A stretch of DNA of 64,000 nt from Agrobacterium rosae (lineage in GTDB: Bacteria; Pseudomonadota; Alphaproteobacteria; Rhizobiales; Rhizobiaceae). Location: assembly GCF_002915175.1 (NCBI RefSeq), contig NZ_NXEJ01000012.1, positions 62,001-126,000 of the forward strand, given 5' to 3'. The translations under genes were made by a program, and so were the position numbers. Under the pieces are notes generated by a model. That model was not told where the DNA came from. It saw only the letters and a program-made list of their open reading frames with translations, and ran no database searches. Below, one piece after another: positions 54,838 to 63,926 of this stretch (position 1 is the stretch's first letter; every line of letters begins with the position of its first letter).

Positions 54838-55986
54838 ATGGCGGAAAAACCTAAAGAACTGGAGAGGTCACCTTGGATGGGGGTCCCGTTTTCAGCCTAT
54901 GAGGACGAAAACGTCTTAGATATGCTGGAGACAGACCTATCGACGTACAGACGGCACCCCTTTTTTCCGGTCTCCCCGTGGATTTCTCCATCCCTTTCGC
55001 ACAATGTACCAGAGTCAAACGCTCAGTCTTGTGGAAGGCTTTGCGAGCACATTCCTGATGTTGCGGACGCAGTCTCCTTTGCACGTGCATCGACTGTCAA
55101 CAAACTTGTTCCACCAAAAGAACGCCAAAACGAAAAGCAAGAGGAAGAACAAGAGCAGGCATGGAAGTTCGGGGAATTCAGTCAAAAGTATGAGGACTTT
55201 GGAAAACGCAGGGGGATTCAGCGGGGTGTCCGGGAGTACTTGGCGTCCGGCTACACTAGACGTAATCCCAATGGCAAAACTGACCATGACACAGATTGGC
55301 GGGGAAAGTGGAAGGAACGCAATTTCCAGGTCGCAGAGTATACTTGGTGGAAGCTCGATAAAAGCGCCTACGAAGATAAATTCGGCGATCCAAAAACAGA
55401 CTGGGCTTCAGGCGAGTACAAAATACACGCAAGAGAAGGCGACGCGAAAGCAGGCTTTTCTTTCACGAAGGGCGGCATTGATGCCAAAGCCACAGCAAAG
55501 GCAAGCTATGCGGCAGCTCAAGGTAAAGTAGAGGTACTAAAAGACCAACTGCTATCAGGATCTGCAGAAGGCGCCCTTCTAAAAGCTGAGGCGGAAGGGG
55601 AAGTAGCTTTTGTTAAAAATCCCGAGGAGATTACCTTAACCGGTAAGTTGGGGGCTAAGGCTAACGTAGTTGAGGGTACGATCAAAGGAGAGCTCTGCGT
55701 TACTCCGACACGTGTTGGTAATGCTGGGGTTTTCCTATGGAACAAGCTATCTGGCTCCCACCAGCCCTATATAGATGACAAATGGGACATCGGCGTGTGT
55801 TTAGGCGGCGAACTGCAGGGAGCTGTGGGTGCTCAAGCGGAGGGATCCGCCGAAGCGGGGGTTAAGAATGGTAAGGCTCGAGCTGAAGCGGGTGTAAAAC
55901 TGGGCCTTGGCTTGGGCGGCGGTGTAAAAGGATCGGCTGGTTTGACTGGTCTTGATAAGGCAGCTGACCTTATCAAGGGATGGTAA
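54838..55986 (+). CDS. Candidate type VI effector (unknown family)
   Basis: A 382-residue protein immediately downstream of vgrG. The first 190 residues are charged and mixed (a Lys/Glu/Gln-rich stretch near 95-110). From about 190 onward it is Ala/Gly-rich with repeated amphipathic patterns (KAEAEGEVAFVK, GSAEAGVKNGKARAEAGVKLGLGLGGGV), which would fit a membrane-inserting or beta-rich toxin. No known toxin domain recognised. Position directly after vgrG and ahead of a signal-peptide protein is the standard place for effector and immunity genes. Confidence 0.6.
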   Translation: MAEKPKELERSPWMGVPFSAYEDENVLDMLETDLSTYRRHPFFPVSPWISPSLSHNVPESNAQSCGRLCEHIPDVADAVSFARASTVNKLVPPKERQNEKQEEEQEQAWKFGEFSQKYEDFGKRRGIQRGVREYLASGYTRRNPNGKTDHDTDWRGKWKERNFQVAEYTWWKLDKSAYEDKFGDPKTDWASGEYKIHAREGDAKAGFSFTKGGIDAKATAKASYAAAQGKVEVLKDQLLSGSAEGALLKAEAEGEVAFVKNPEEITLTGKLGAKANVVEGTIKGELCVTPTRVGNAGVFLWNKLSGSHQPYIDDKWDIGVCLGGELQGAVGAQAEGSAEAGVKNGKARAEAGVKLGLGLGGGVKGSAGLTGLDKAADLIKGW

Positions 55987-56010
55987 TACAAATGACAGGG
56001 AGAAAAAACG

Positions 56011-57174
56011 TTGCATTACCTATTCTCTGTGACGCGTTGGACGTGTTTTTCAGCGCTAGTTTTATTGACCACCGCAATTGGATTGAATGTGATGGCTGAA
56101 GATTATGCGAGCCGTTTGAAATTAGACAAAAACGCCGAGGCTTCAGAAGCATTCAGCGTTAAAGATTCGAAGAATTTGAATTTTCACGCTGTAAAAATTG
56201 ATGGCGTCAGATGGTTTAATGAAGATAGAACATTGTCGGAGTGGGATGCCTATTCCGTGTTCGACAAAGTTGAGCTGAAATCTATTGGCTATGACCCCTC
56301 TAACCGGGACCATCTGGAAATTCAGATTATTAGCGCCGAAATCAAGCCCGAAAAAGTGGCGAGAGGCGTAGATTACGCACGCCTCTTCGCAACAGAGTCG
56401 GGAGCGTCGGTCTCTGCAATGAAGGAATATGGCAGAGACGCGGGTGACGTTTTCGCTATTGGGCCTGATAACGGATTCGAACGTCGCGAAAGGGTCGCTG
56501 TTTGGCGTCAAGACACGTCTTTGCTCATCATAAGAGCCAGCTATGCGCAAGATCAGGCTCAACGTGTCGAACCCGAAATCGCAAAATTTTTGGGGGCGCT
56601 AAAGCTTGACAACAAAGAAGCTGATAGCATTGACGACGCGATGCATTTGGAACAGCTGCCGTCCAGCGGTCGTGCTGCATACTCCGCTCGACTACCCGAT
56701 GGATGGAAAAAGCTTTCTCAAAACGACGATCCAAATCCTTCCTACACTGGTGCGATCTTTACAAACTCTAATGATCCCGACGGAAACTCGGCTGTATCTT
56801 TATTCGTTTTTCCGACACCAAAGGCGGACCTCGCTCCCACTGATGAACAATTGCGTCAACTCGCTGCGAAAGTAGTAGAGATCGAATTGCAAAACCTTAT
56901 GCCAGACGTCGGCTTTAAATTGGATGAGGATGTAAGCTTCGTTCCGGAGGAAAAAATCGGCGACGCGGACAAAGGCTTTATTGATATCGTCACTCTCCAG
57001 GGTAGCGGACAGAAGATACGTGCCAAGACCTTACTAAGTCTCAAGAAGGGCGTGGTTGTCGCAATAGCTTCGCTCACGGCGTTTCCTGCCACGCCAACGG
57101 ACATTGCAACAATGATCCATACGGACTTCGTCACGCGCACCGTTAGAGACGGTTTGGTGGATCAACTGAAATAG
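56011..57174 (+). CDS. Exported protein, candidate immunity partner
   Basis: A 387-residue protein with a signal peptide (FSALVLLTTAIGLNVMA, cleavage before EDYAS), so periplasmic. It has two similar-looking beta-rich halves (around DYARLFATESGASVS and SAVSLFVFPTPKADL). Start is a TTG with AGGGAG eight bases upstream; no ATG keeps the signal. Located 24 bases after the candidate effector gene. A periplasmic immunity role is inferred from location only. Confidence 0.65.
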   Translation: MHYLFSVTRWTCFSALVLLTTAIGLNVMAEDYASRLKLDKNAEASEAFSVKDSKNLNFHAVKIDGVRWFNEDRTLSEWDAYSVFDKVELKSIGYDPSNRDHLEIQIISAEIKPEKVARGVDYARLFATESGASVSAMKEYGRDAGDVFAIGPDNGFERRERVAVWRQDTSLLIIRASYAQDQAQRVEPEIAKFLGALKLDNKEADSIDDAMHLEQLPSSGRAAYSARLPDGWKKLSQNDDPNPSYTGAIFTNSNDPDGNSAVSLFVFPTPKADLAPTDEQLRQLAAKVVEIELQNLMPDVGFKLDEDVSFVPEEKIGDADKGFIDIVTLQGSGQKIRAKTLLSLKKGVVVAIASLTAFPATPTDIATMIHTDFVTRTVRDGLVDQLK

Positions 57175-57251
57175 AGAGTTGTGGTCGATGGAAGCGCCGA
57201 CGTTTGCGATCAGCGTTCCATCTGGTGAGTTTTAGAGGGAGTTTCCACAAT

Positions 57252-57500
57252 ATGAATCAGATCTCTGATCGTAAAATGCTTTTGGAAGAGGTTCTTCCAT
57301 TGCCGGACGACGCGTTTGGCAAACTTTTGAAACTCGCAGCGATGATCGAACTTGATGGTTCGGGTACGCTGACGATTCGCAACGGCGAAGCCCGTATTTC
57401 ATTGGGTTCCGATGGAGTCGTGAGGGTTGAAGGCAAAAAAATTATCCAAATGGCTCGCCAGAATATCGCGCTGGACGCCGCCTATATCGATCTGAACTGA
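57252..57500 (+). CDS. Small type VI module protein
   Basis: An 82-residue protein (MNQISDRKMLLEEVLPLPDDAFGKLLKLAAMIEL, then repeated beta strands GTLTIRNGEARISLGSDGVVRVEGKKII). The C-terminal pattern resembles the short VgrG-tail or DUF6484-like proteins found next to DUF2169 genes. GAGGGAG lies 14 bases upstream. Six bases ahead of the DUF2169 gene. Confidence 0.65.
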   Translation: MNQISDRKMLLEEVLPLPDDAFGKLLKLAAMIELDGSGTLTIRNGEARISLGSDGVVRVEGKKIIQMARQNIALDAAYIDLN

Positions 57501-57505
57501 CCAGC

Positions 57506-58531
57506 ATGTGGGTTGTCAGCAACAACACGCCTTTCTCCGCGGACGGTTACTTCGTTCGAGACCGCGATGGAAAGGAATATTGGTGTGTCGCCGTGCGCGG
57601 GCGGTTTCGCGTGCGTGCCGATGGCATGACAGATCTTCTTGAACCACAGCCTGTCCGGCTATCGCCGGCCTATCGCGATGAATGTGCAAATGAACTCCTC
57701 GCGGATGCTGATTTTGCGCCGTTCAGGCCCGCCGCAGATATTCTACTCCATGGCTCAGCCGTTGTGCTGGACGAGAAGGCCCTGGACCGTATCGATGTAA
57801 TGGTCGCTGTTGGTATAATGACTAAGCAGGCCGTCGTGACGGGAGAAGCGCGCATGATCAAAAAAAAACGTGGGTGGGAGACTGTCGAAAGAGAGAGGGC
57901 CTCACGTGTTGAACTGTCATGGACGCGGTCGCTCGGCGGAAAAGATCCCTTTTCTTATGACGATGGCGACGCGTGCGAAGCTAATCCCATTGGCCGCGGC
58001 TGGTCCCGGCATTTCGACCGCGCGCCGGAGGGAACAGAAGTGATTATGCCGCAGATCGCGGCTCCTACCGATGTCTTCGATCCAGACCGTCCGCTTTCGC
58101 AGCCGTTCGGCTTCGGCGCGATTCAGCCGGCCTGGGCAGCGCGGTGTATCCACGCCGGGACCTATGATGACGCGTGGATGAAACACCGGTCGCCGCTTTT
58201 GCCTGCCGATTTCTCGGAAAATTTTTACCAGACCGCTCCGATCGATCAAATCTATCCCGGCGAGTTGCGTGGTGGCGAACCGGTCCGTCTGGAAGGGCTT
58301 CATCCAGAAGGCAGTTATGCATTTCGCCTTCCGCAATGTATCCTTGAGGCGGATACGCGGATCGCTGGCAAAATGTTGACGCACAGGTTTAAGCTTATTC
58401 AGGTAGAAATCACTGGTGATGAGCGACTGGTAGATATGGTCTGGAACGCCCATGTGCCATGCGGTGGGCGCGATCAGGACGTCGAGGTGTCTTTCCTTCG
58501 ACTGAGGCAAATGGCCGGGGTCATCGCATGA
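57506..58531 (+). CDS. DUF2169 type VI adaptor protein
   Basis: A 341-residue protein with the DUF2169 layout (NNTPFSADGYFVRDRDGKEYWCVAVRGRF, then DILLHGSAVV and NPIGRGW, and QPFGFGAIQPAW). DUF2169 proteins are adaptors that load PAAR-carrying effectors onto VgrG. It lies upstream of a PAAR-like nuclease gene, consistent with this job. Its stop overlaps the next start (ATGA). Confidence 0.9.
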   Translation: MWVVSNNTPFSADGYFVRDRDGKEYWCVAVRGRFRVRADGMTDLLEPQPVRLSPAYRDECANELLADADFAPFRPAADILLHGSAVVLDEKALDRIDVMVAVGIMTKQAVVTGEARMIKKKRGWETVERERASRVELSWTRSLGGKDPFSYDDGDACEANPIGRGWSRHFDRAPEGTEVIMPQIAAPTDVFDPDRPLSQPFGFGAIQPAWAARCIHAGTYDDAWMKHRSPLLPADFSENFYQTAPIDQIYPGELRGGEPVRLEGLHPEGSYAFRLPQCILEADTRIAGKMLTHRFKLIQVEITGDERLVDMVWNAHVPCGGRDQDVEVSFLRLRQMAGVIA

Positions 58532-59595
58532 GAGCAGCGGTTTCGATCTTAGCAGCTGGTCTAACATGTCCCGCGGGCAAAGATTTTGAAGCGGCAACTG
58601 CCGCCTATTCGAGCGGCGAACGGTTCACCGAGAAGGACCGCAATCTGGTGATGGCGGACGGGCAACCACCGACCCTGGCGCCGGTCTATCCGTTGACGGA
58701 AGAGAGGGACTATGTCGAGCGGTTGCGCAAGTTACTCTCCTGCGCGCTTGCTGATTGCCTTGCCCAATTGGCGCAACGTGGGCAGGAAAGCGCGGATTAT
58801 GCAATGCTTCTGCTGCTGCCCTATTGGATGGAAGGCGGAACCGTCGCGGAGGCCTTCGAGGCCAGGCTCCAGAAAACCCCACTTGCGTTGGTGAAGACCC
58901 TTTCCGTTTCCTTCGGCGGACAGGCAGAAAGCCTGCAGCTTGTTGGTAAGGATGGTCCGGAAATCGTAAGGAGAACAGGAAGAGTTGTCCTTGTTGCGGT
59001 TGTTGACAGCTATATTCACTCGGATATGCTCGACAGTCTGGCCTATCACGGGGAGCTGCTGACACGGGACAATCCTTACGGCATGGTCCCCGGTGAAGCG
59101 GCTGCTGTGCTCGCGCTAGGACCGGAAGACAAAATGCGGCTTGGCCGGATTGCGCGCCTTTCGATCATGGAAGAGCCTGAGAGCCCTGTTGATCCCGAAC
59201 GCGGATTGCTGGGGCGCGCCCTCGCGAGCTGTTATGGAACCCTCCTCGAAGGCGGCTTTTCTCCGGACCGCTTTATTGTTGATTTGAATGGTGATCGTGT
59301 CCGCGCCGAGGAATTCGGATACGCGATCACAACCAATGCTGCGAAAATGGCCGACCTGTCTGACAGAGCGGAAATCCCGACGCTCCAGCTGGGTGACCTT
59401 GGATCCGCAAGCGGGCTTGTAATGACCGCGCTTGCGCTTGGGTCCGCGCCAAGATTGCCCGTAGAAAAGGCAGAGCTGGGCGGCAAGGAATTTCTCTACA
59501 CCCTTCTGTCCGCCAGTTCCCGTAACGGGTTGAGAGCGGCGACAATCGTGGAAAGCGTCCAGCACGACATTGAAACCGGCAGGATAGACGCATGA
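58528..59595 (+). CDS. Ketosynthase-fold protein of the type VI module
   Basis: A 355-residue protein with thiolase/ketosynthase style (AAVSILAAGLTCPAGKDFEAATAAYSSGE; a VVLVAVVDSYIHSD active-site region; NPYGMVPGEAAAVLAL). Such non-catalytic-looking proteins occur between DUF2169 and PAAR genes; their role in effector loading is not settled. The usual cysteine of a ketosynthase is replaced in VVDSY. Coupled on both sides by ATGA overlaps. Confidence 0.75.
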   Translation: MRAAVSILAAGLTCPAGKDFEAATAAYSSGERFTEKDRNLVMADGQPPTLAPVYPLTEERDYVERLRKLLSCALADCLAQLAQRGQESADYAMLLLLPYWMEGGTVAEAFEARLQKTPLALVKTLSVSFGGQAESLQLVGKDGPEIVRRTGRVVLVAVVDSYIHSDMLDSLAYHGELLTRDNPYGMVPGEAAAVLALGPEDKMRLGRIARLSIMEEPESPVDPERGLLGRALASCYGTLLEGGFSPDRFIVDLNGDRVRAEEFGYAITTNAAKMADLSDRAEIPTLQLGDLGSASGLVMTALALGSAPRLPVEKAELGGKEFLYTLLSASSRNGLRAATIVESVQHDIETGRIDA

Positions 59596-60713
59596 AGGAA
59601 ACAATCCGCATCAACGGGATTACACTCTGCCACAAAAACTCGAATGGCTATGTTCGCTCGACTCTGCCGGATGTATGCCTCACCCCGCCCAAGCCTGTGC
59701 CTGTGCCGTATACGAATACCGCATTCGCCCGCGACCTCGCCAACGGTACCACCACGGTGTTTTCGCACGGTGGGGCGATGAATGGCGTGCGCGGCTCCCG
59801 GTTCGCCAAATCGATAGGTGACGAACCGGGTTCGTCCGGAGGGGTCAAATCCGGCACGCATCTGCATGAGGCCACCTTCCTGTCCTGGTCTCCCAACGTG
59901 TTCATGCAAGGCCGCGCAGTGACGCGCCTTACCGACAAAATGCTCCTCAACAAGGGCAACACCGTATCGGTCGGTGGCTACAAGACCGACCTGCCCGAAG
60001 GCCATCCCGAACGTTATCTCTGCGAGGTGGGCTGCCGCTGTTATGCGCTGCATCGTCCGAGAAACAGCGTTACCGAGGGGCTTGAATGGATGGACGAGGT
60101 TCTGCCGCGCGACGACGAGGCGAGCCCCGGTCGCTACCAGCGCTGTGTCGACGCGACGATCCAGGCACAATATCCGAACACGGTTCTTGGCGGCAGCATG
60201 CCGGTCGGCGATCCGCGCACCAATTATGGCTATATTTCCGAGCTTGGATTCTGGGACCCGAACAATCCAAGCAACACATTCCCGGACAAACCACCCGGAA
60301 ATGTTATCCTGCAAGGAGAGGAATACGACATTCCCAAGGTTCCCCGCAGGGCGCCCTGGGGCGGTACGCGATGGTTCAATGTGCGTGGCTCCCGCTGGCT
60401 CGATGTGGTGAAAGTCGAGAACGGCCAGATGACCCATATGTACGACATGAAGTTTCCGGGTGACAAGTTTCCAAATGATGCGGCGAAGGCCAGGGCATAT
60501 GAAGATATCGCTGACCGGCACGGTGCTGAATATAGTGAGTTCGTGGTGCTGGACGAGTGTGACAACTGTGAGGAATCTGTACGGCAGCGCGAACAGGAAC
60601 GGCAATGGGAAGCTGAGAGCCGGTGGCGCGAACTCCAGAAAGGTCTGGAGAATCCAATCTGGTTGCCCTTGCCCGGTCGTCGGTTCCCCGGCCGCCTGAT
60701 ACCGATCAAGTAG
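59592..60713 (+). CDS. PAAR-like (DUF4150) protein with C-terminal nuclease-like domain
   Basis: A 373-residue probable effector. Residues about 1-140 are a DUF4150 PAAR-like spike tip (NGITLCHKNSNGYVRSTLPDVCLTPP, GSHGG-type loops, SPNVFMQGRAVTRLTDKML). The C-terminal part has a restriction-fold signature: RWLDVVK with Asp 271, then MYDMKFPGD with D285-x-K287, and a later DECDNC. A type VI DNase is the natural reading; the specific Tox-REase family is not identified. The module's last gene, a DUF3396 protein, is the likely immunity. ATGA overlap with the gene before. Confidence 0.8.
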   Translation: MKETIRINGITLCHKNSNGYVRSTLPDVCLTPPKPVPVPYTNTAFARDLANGTTTVFSHGGAMNGVRGSRFAKSIGDEPGSSGGVKSGTHLHEATFLSWSPNVFMQGRAVTRLTDKMLLNKGNTVSVGGYKTDLPEGHPERYLCEVGCRCYALHRPRNSVTEGLEWMDEVLPRDDEASPGRYQRCVDATIQAQYPNTVLGGSMPVGDPRTNYGYISELGFWDPNNPSNTFPDKPPGNVILQGEEYDIPKVPRRAPWGGTRWFNVRGSRWLDVVKVENGQMTHMYDMKFPGDKFPNDAAKARAYEDIADRHGAEYSEFVVLDECDNCEESVRQREQERQWEAESRWRELQKGLENPIWLPLPGRRFPGRLIPIK

Positions 60714-60722
60714 GATAATATC

Positions 60723-61715
60723 ATGAATTTAAACGAACTCATCACCACGATGGCGATCCTTGAGGAGCGGGGTGAACTCGAAAAACTGGATGAAATCGGT
60801 TTGCCCCCTGGCAATACCGTCCAATGGCTGTTTGGGCTGACCTCCGGCTTCTATTTTGCGGATGGGGAAACGCGTCAAATACGCCAATCCATGCTCGGTT
60901 TGGCATTGCGTTATTACGATCTGGCAGAGGGTAACACCAATTTATTGTCATTCAATGAGCGGACACGTCGTATTTCAGCAGGAAAACAGATCGAGGAATA
61001 TCTGTTGCAGGGCGGCTATTACGACGAGAAGGAGACGGCGAGTTTCTATGTAAGGCATATGCCAAAACAGGCGTTGCGTTCGACGGATCCGGTCCACGAC
61101 TACTTCACTGCCCTCCTTCCCGGCGTCGGCTATCGCGGTGGCAATGGGCACCTTATGTGCCAGACGAGGCTATCGGCGCTGTCGCGCGATCGGGATGGCT
61201 TGGTCCGTTTTTTCGTTGACGCCTGCCGCGATCTGCGGGTTTTCTACGCCGTATCGGGTTTGTCGCTCTTTTTTTATTCCTACGCGTCGGGTGCAACGGC
61301 AAAAGCCTACCCTCTTTTTCGCAGGTTTCCCGGGCTGCTTTACGAGGATGGCGCGCGTTTTGGATTGGCGATACGAGACAGGACGGACACGATCCGCGAT
61401 GTGAACTGGCTTACGGCCGTCAACGATGAGCTGCTCGCGCGGGTTGGCGGAATTGATAAGGCACGAACGGTACTTGGCGAGGAAGTCATCCTTCACCCTT
61501 ACGAGGGCGGTGTCGTTTTCCAGGCTGGAGAGCAGCCTGTGCTCGGCGACTTGAACAAGGGGTGCGTGCCCGCGGCCTACCGCGCAATCAACGATTTTCT
61601 CAAGCCCCTGCGTTATGAAAACTGGGAGCGCGCCTATCTTAGAGCACCACATGACATCGATAAGATGGAGTACACCGAATGGTGGACACGCCGGTTTGAT
61701 GGTGGTGAGCGCTAG
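60723..61715 (+). CDS. DUF3396 type VI immunity protein
   Basis: A 330-residue cytoplasmic protein of the DUF3396 type VI immunity family, with motifs MLGLALRYYDLAEG, GLSLFFYSYASG and AKAYPLFRRFPGLLYEDGARF, and GIDKARTVLG near the end. Lies nine bases after the PAAR-like nuclease gene, so it most likely neutralises that effector. Ends the type VI module. Confidence 0.85.
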   Translation: MNLNELITTMAILEERGELEKLDEIGLPPGNTVQWLFGLTSGFYFADGETRQIRQSMLGLALRYYDLAEGNTNLLSFNERTRRISAGKQIEEYLLQGGYYDEKETASFYVRHMPKQALRSTDPVHDYFTALLPGVGYRGGNGHLMCQTRLSALSRDRDGLVRFFVDACRDLRVFYAVSGLSLFFYSYASGATAKAYPLFRRFPGLLYEDGARFGLAIRDRTDTIRDVNWLTAVNDELLARVGGIDKARTVLGEEVILHPYEGGVVFQAGEQPVLGDLNKGCVPAAYRAINDFLKPLRYENWERAYLRAPHDIDKMEYTEWWTRRFDGGER

Positions 61716-61888
61716 GGTGGTTGGGGGCAGAACAAGATGGGGTGGTTGCCGCCTCCCCAGACGGCATCGCATCGTGCCAGAGTTGTGATGGTAGCAATCA
61801 GCGGTAGTAAACTGTTTCGTAAGCGCGAGTTTCTATACGCCTTCCTCTCTTAAATGCTGTTAGGCATGGCGGTTTCCACTTAACATAG

Positions 61889-62107
61889 GTGGACACCTTG
61901 ATGGACAAAGACACTCTTAAATTCCCCTCTTCAAAACAAGATCGCCGACGCCGCTATGATCCCGCATGGAAGCAGCGGCTGGTCGAGGCGTGTTCAGAGC
62001 CGGGGTTTCGGTATCACGGCTGGTTCCTAGAATACCTGGCAGAATTAACCAATCAAAGTAAGGATAAGCTGTGTCACAACCTCGTTCTAGTACAATTGCG
62101 ACACTAG
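61889..62107 (+). pseudogene. IS66-family orfA fragment
   Basis: The first 45 residues carry the IS66 orfA motif RRRYDPAWKQRLVEACSEPG, after which the frame continues in unrelated sequence (FRYHGWFLEYLAELTNQ). The break falls near 62010, where the orfA helix-turn-helix should continue. A possible IS66 left terminal repeat, GTAAGCGCG, lies at 61819. Mark of an insertion sequence broken at the edge of the type VI module. Confidence 0.65.
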
Positions 62108-62559
62108 ACAAATTGGCCTCAGTAAATTGGTTCAGAAATGTTGGTGAACATGATCAAAAAATGGTTCATTACGTCCGGTCCTGGGATGAGGCGTCTAGAA
62201 GTTGCTCAGCATCTGACTGGGAAAATCTAACTTTGGAGGCAACCAATCAACTTCGTGAAAGGATAAAGGAAATTGATGTAAAGAGGCTCAATGAATGGAA
62301 TGCAGTCGTCCGTATTGTGAAGCCATTTGCCGAGGCTCTGTCAGAAGAGAAAACGAGTGGAATATTTTCTGATAACGAAATTCATCAGGTGATTTTGGGT
62401 TGTGTCAAGTGGGATATACTTCACTTGTGCATGGAAGCTGAGTACAGCGATATTGTTGAACCAGCTTTTTTTTCCTCGCTTTCTTATTATTATTTCAATG
62501 GACATTTTCCCTGCGGATTTTCGGGGTCCTTTCCTGATGGTCAATTTATCGTCTATTGA
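62071..62559 (+). CDS. Hypothetical protein, AT-rich
   Basis: A 162-residue soluble protein with GTG start and AAGGA nine bases upstream. Mostly helical (SVNWFRNVGEHDQKMVHYVRSWDEASRS; ATNQLRERIKEIDVKRLNEWNAVV), ending in aromatic-rich sequence (SSLSYYYFNGHFPCGFSGS). A+T-rich relative to neighbours. Could be an orphan immunity protein left by a lost effector; no family recognised. Confidence 0.5.
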   Translation: MSQPRSSTIATLDKLASVNWFRNVGEHDQKMVHYVRSWDEASRSCSASDWENLTLEATNQLRERIKEIDVKRLNEWNAVVRIVKPFAEALSEEKTSGIFSDNEIHQVILGCVKWDILHLCMEAEYSDIVEPAFFSSLSYYYFNGHFPCGFSGSFPDGQFIVY

Positions 62560-63070
62560 TGGGTTATCAACTGGTGGCTGTTAGGTGACCAGCTTTTGCA
62601 GTAAGTACGGATAGATTTTGTGCCTCAGCGCTTGTTTCGAGGTGTTCAGGCGGCGAGATCGCAGCAACGGCCATTTTCTTCATCACCATGCCGCCGTTCA
62701 GCCGGCCGGTTTCTAACCTTTATCCTCTCAAAAGCCAATGCAACATCCAACTTCCTGGACAAGTGTAGTTGAGATGCAGACAGGCCTAATTCACTCCGGC
62801 CTGCACTTCAAAATCAGATCAATGATCTGCTCAGAAGCCAAAGGTGGCCCCTCAACATTAAAGGGGCACAGATATACGGTAGATGGATCAGACCGAGAAC
62901 GGCAGTGGCCGGAAGCCGGTATCGTCAAGCGCAGGCTTGTCCTCCCATATGTAATCGCCGGTGAGATTTACGTGCTCTGTGATTAGGCATACAGAAATGA
63001 CCCCGTCAACGTGAAAAATAACAAGGCGTTATCGTGCGTATCGGCATAGGGACCCCCTGCCGATTCACAG
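62560..63070. other. Gene-free stretch with recombination debris
   Basis: About 510 bases without a convincing gene. A plus-strand frame at 62738-62986 has no ribosome-binding site and no protein-like pattern. The stretch joins the orphan gene before it to the broken integrase after it. Confidence 0.4.
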
Positions 63071-63196
63071 TCGGGGTATCTGACCGAGGCCGCGAATCGC
63101 GGCATCCCGCTCCCGGAGGCGATGGAGCAATCGCGTCACCGATCCGTCCAGCAAGCATCAAGCTATTATAACAGCGCTACACGGAGAAGCGGCGAG
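63071..63196 (+). pseudogene. C-terminal fragment of a second tyrosine recombinase
   Basis: The frame from 63071 encodes SGYLTEAANRGIPLPEAMEQ and then SRHRSVQQASSYYNSATRRSG, almost identical in protein to residues 329-370 of the intact integrase at 48.2-49.4 kb, while third codon positions differ widely. The part before the His-x-x-Arg box is missing and the frame runs on into sequence antisense to the VapC gene. It keeps the second His and the catalytic Tyr only. Confidence 0.8.
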
Positions 63197-63228
63197 CGGC
63201 CCGATTATTGCAGGACCGGATCTCACTG

Positions 63229-63642
63229 TCAGAATTGCCATGGCGAGATCAATTCGAGCCCTGTTGTCTCGAAATCTTTGAGGTTTCGGCTCGCCAACCG
63301 GCCACCATTGATCCGCGCTATCGCCGCGATCATGCCGTCCGGAGCTGACATCCCCCTCCCCTGCCGCGACGCGTCTCCCATGATATCCCCATACGCTAAA
63401 GCCGCCTCTTCGGTAAAGGCAAACATCTTTTCGGAGAACCGGCGACGCCAGCTCGCTAGCCCCTCTTCCAGGCGATCTGCGCGCTGATCCGGCCTTATCT
63501 TTTGAATACCAAACGCGATCTCAGCAACTGCAACCGTTGGCAATGCCAATTCGGCGTCGTGGCGAACCAGCCACGCTATGACTGCAGAATCTGGAGCTTT
63601 CTTCAACGTCTCCGAGATCACATTGGTGTCGAGAAATATCAA
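63229..63642 (-). CDS. vapC: VapC-family PIN-domain toxin (FitB-like)
   Basis: A 137-residue PIN toxin with the acidic residues MIFLDTNVISE (Asp 5), VAVAEIAFGI (Glu), and SAPDGMIAAIARINGGRLASRNLKDFE (Asp pair). It overlaps its antitoxin gene by four bases. This pair is a second, unrelated vapBC unit at the opposite end of the type VI region from the first. Confidence 0.9.
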   Translation of the reverse strand: MIFLDTNVISETLKKAPDSAVIAWLVRHDAELALPTVAVAEIAFGIQKIRPDQRADRLEEGLASWRRRFSEKMFAFTEEAALAYGDIMGDASRQGRGMSAPDGMIAAIARINGGRLASRNLKDFETTGLELISPWQF

Positions 63643-63887
63643 AGTTCGACGCCTTTGTGAGCGCGTCTGTTTTCATCGATGATATTCTCCAAATCGATAT
63701 CCGTACCCGAGTGCGATGAAAGACGACTGTAGAATTTCGCAGCGGGTTCACGCCCTGCCTCACGAGCCTCATAAGTTTCGAGCGCGCGCTCAACGATATC
63801 GGCAATCGTGCGATTTTCTCGGCGGGCCAGCTTATGAGCAAGGTCGCGTGCTTTGGAACTGCGGACAGATAGTTGGGGGGTTACCAT
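63639..63887 (-). CDS. vapB: VapB-family antitoxin
   Basis: An 82-residue antitoxin: N-terminal DNA-binding part (QLSVRSSKARDLAHKLARRENRTIADIVERALETYE) of the Rv0623-like type and a C-terminal tail for the toxin. AGGAG upstream of the ATG. A long perfect palindrome 40 bases upstream may be its operator. Confidence 0.88.
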   Translation of the reverse strand: MVTPQLSVRSSKARDLAHKLARRENRTIADIVERALETYEAREAGREPAAKFYSRLSSHSGTDIDLENIIDENRRAHKGVEL

Positions 63888-63926
63888 TTGATGCTCCTTC
63901 CTCTGGATCCAATTTAACCTGAATTA

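Noticed and set aside
59496-60605. A 369-codon minus-strand open frame
   Set aside because: Antisense to the PAAR-like nuclease gene; a by-product of high G+C at third positions.
62738-62986. An 82-codon plus-strand frame
   Set aside because: No ribosome-binding site and no protein-like pattern; surrounded by recombination debris.
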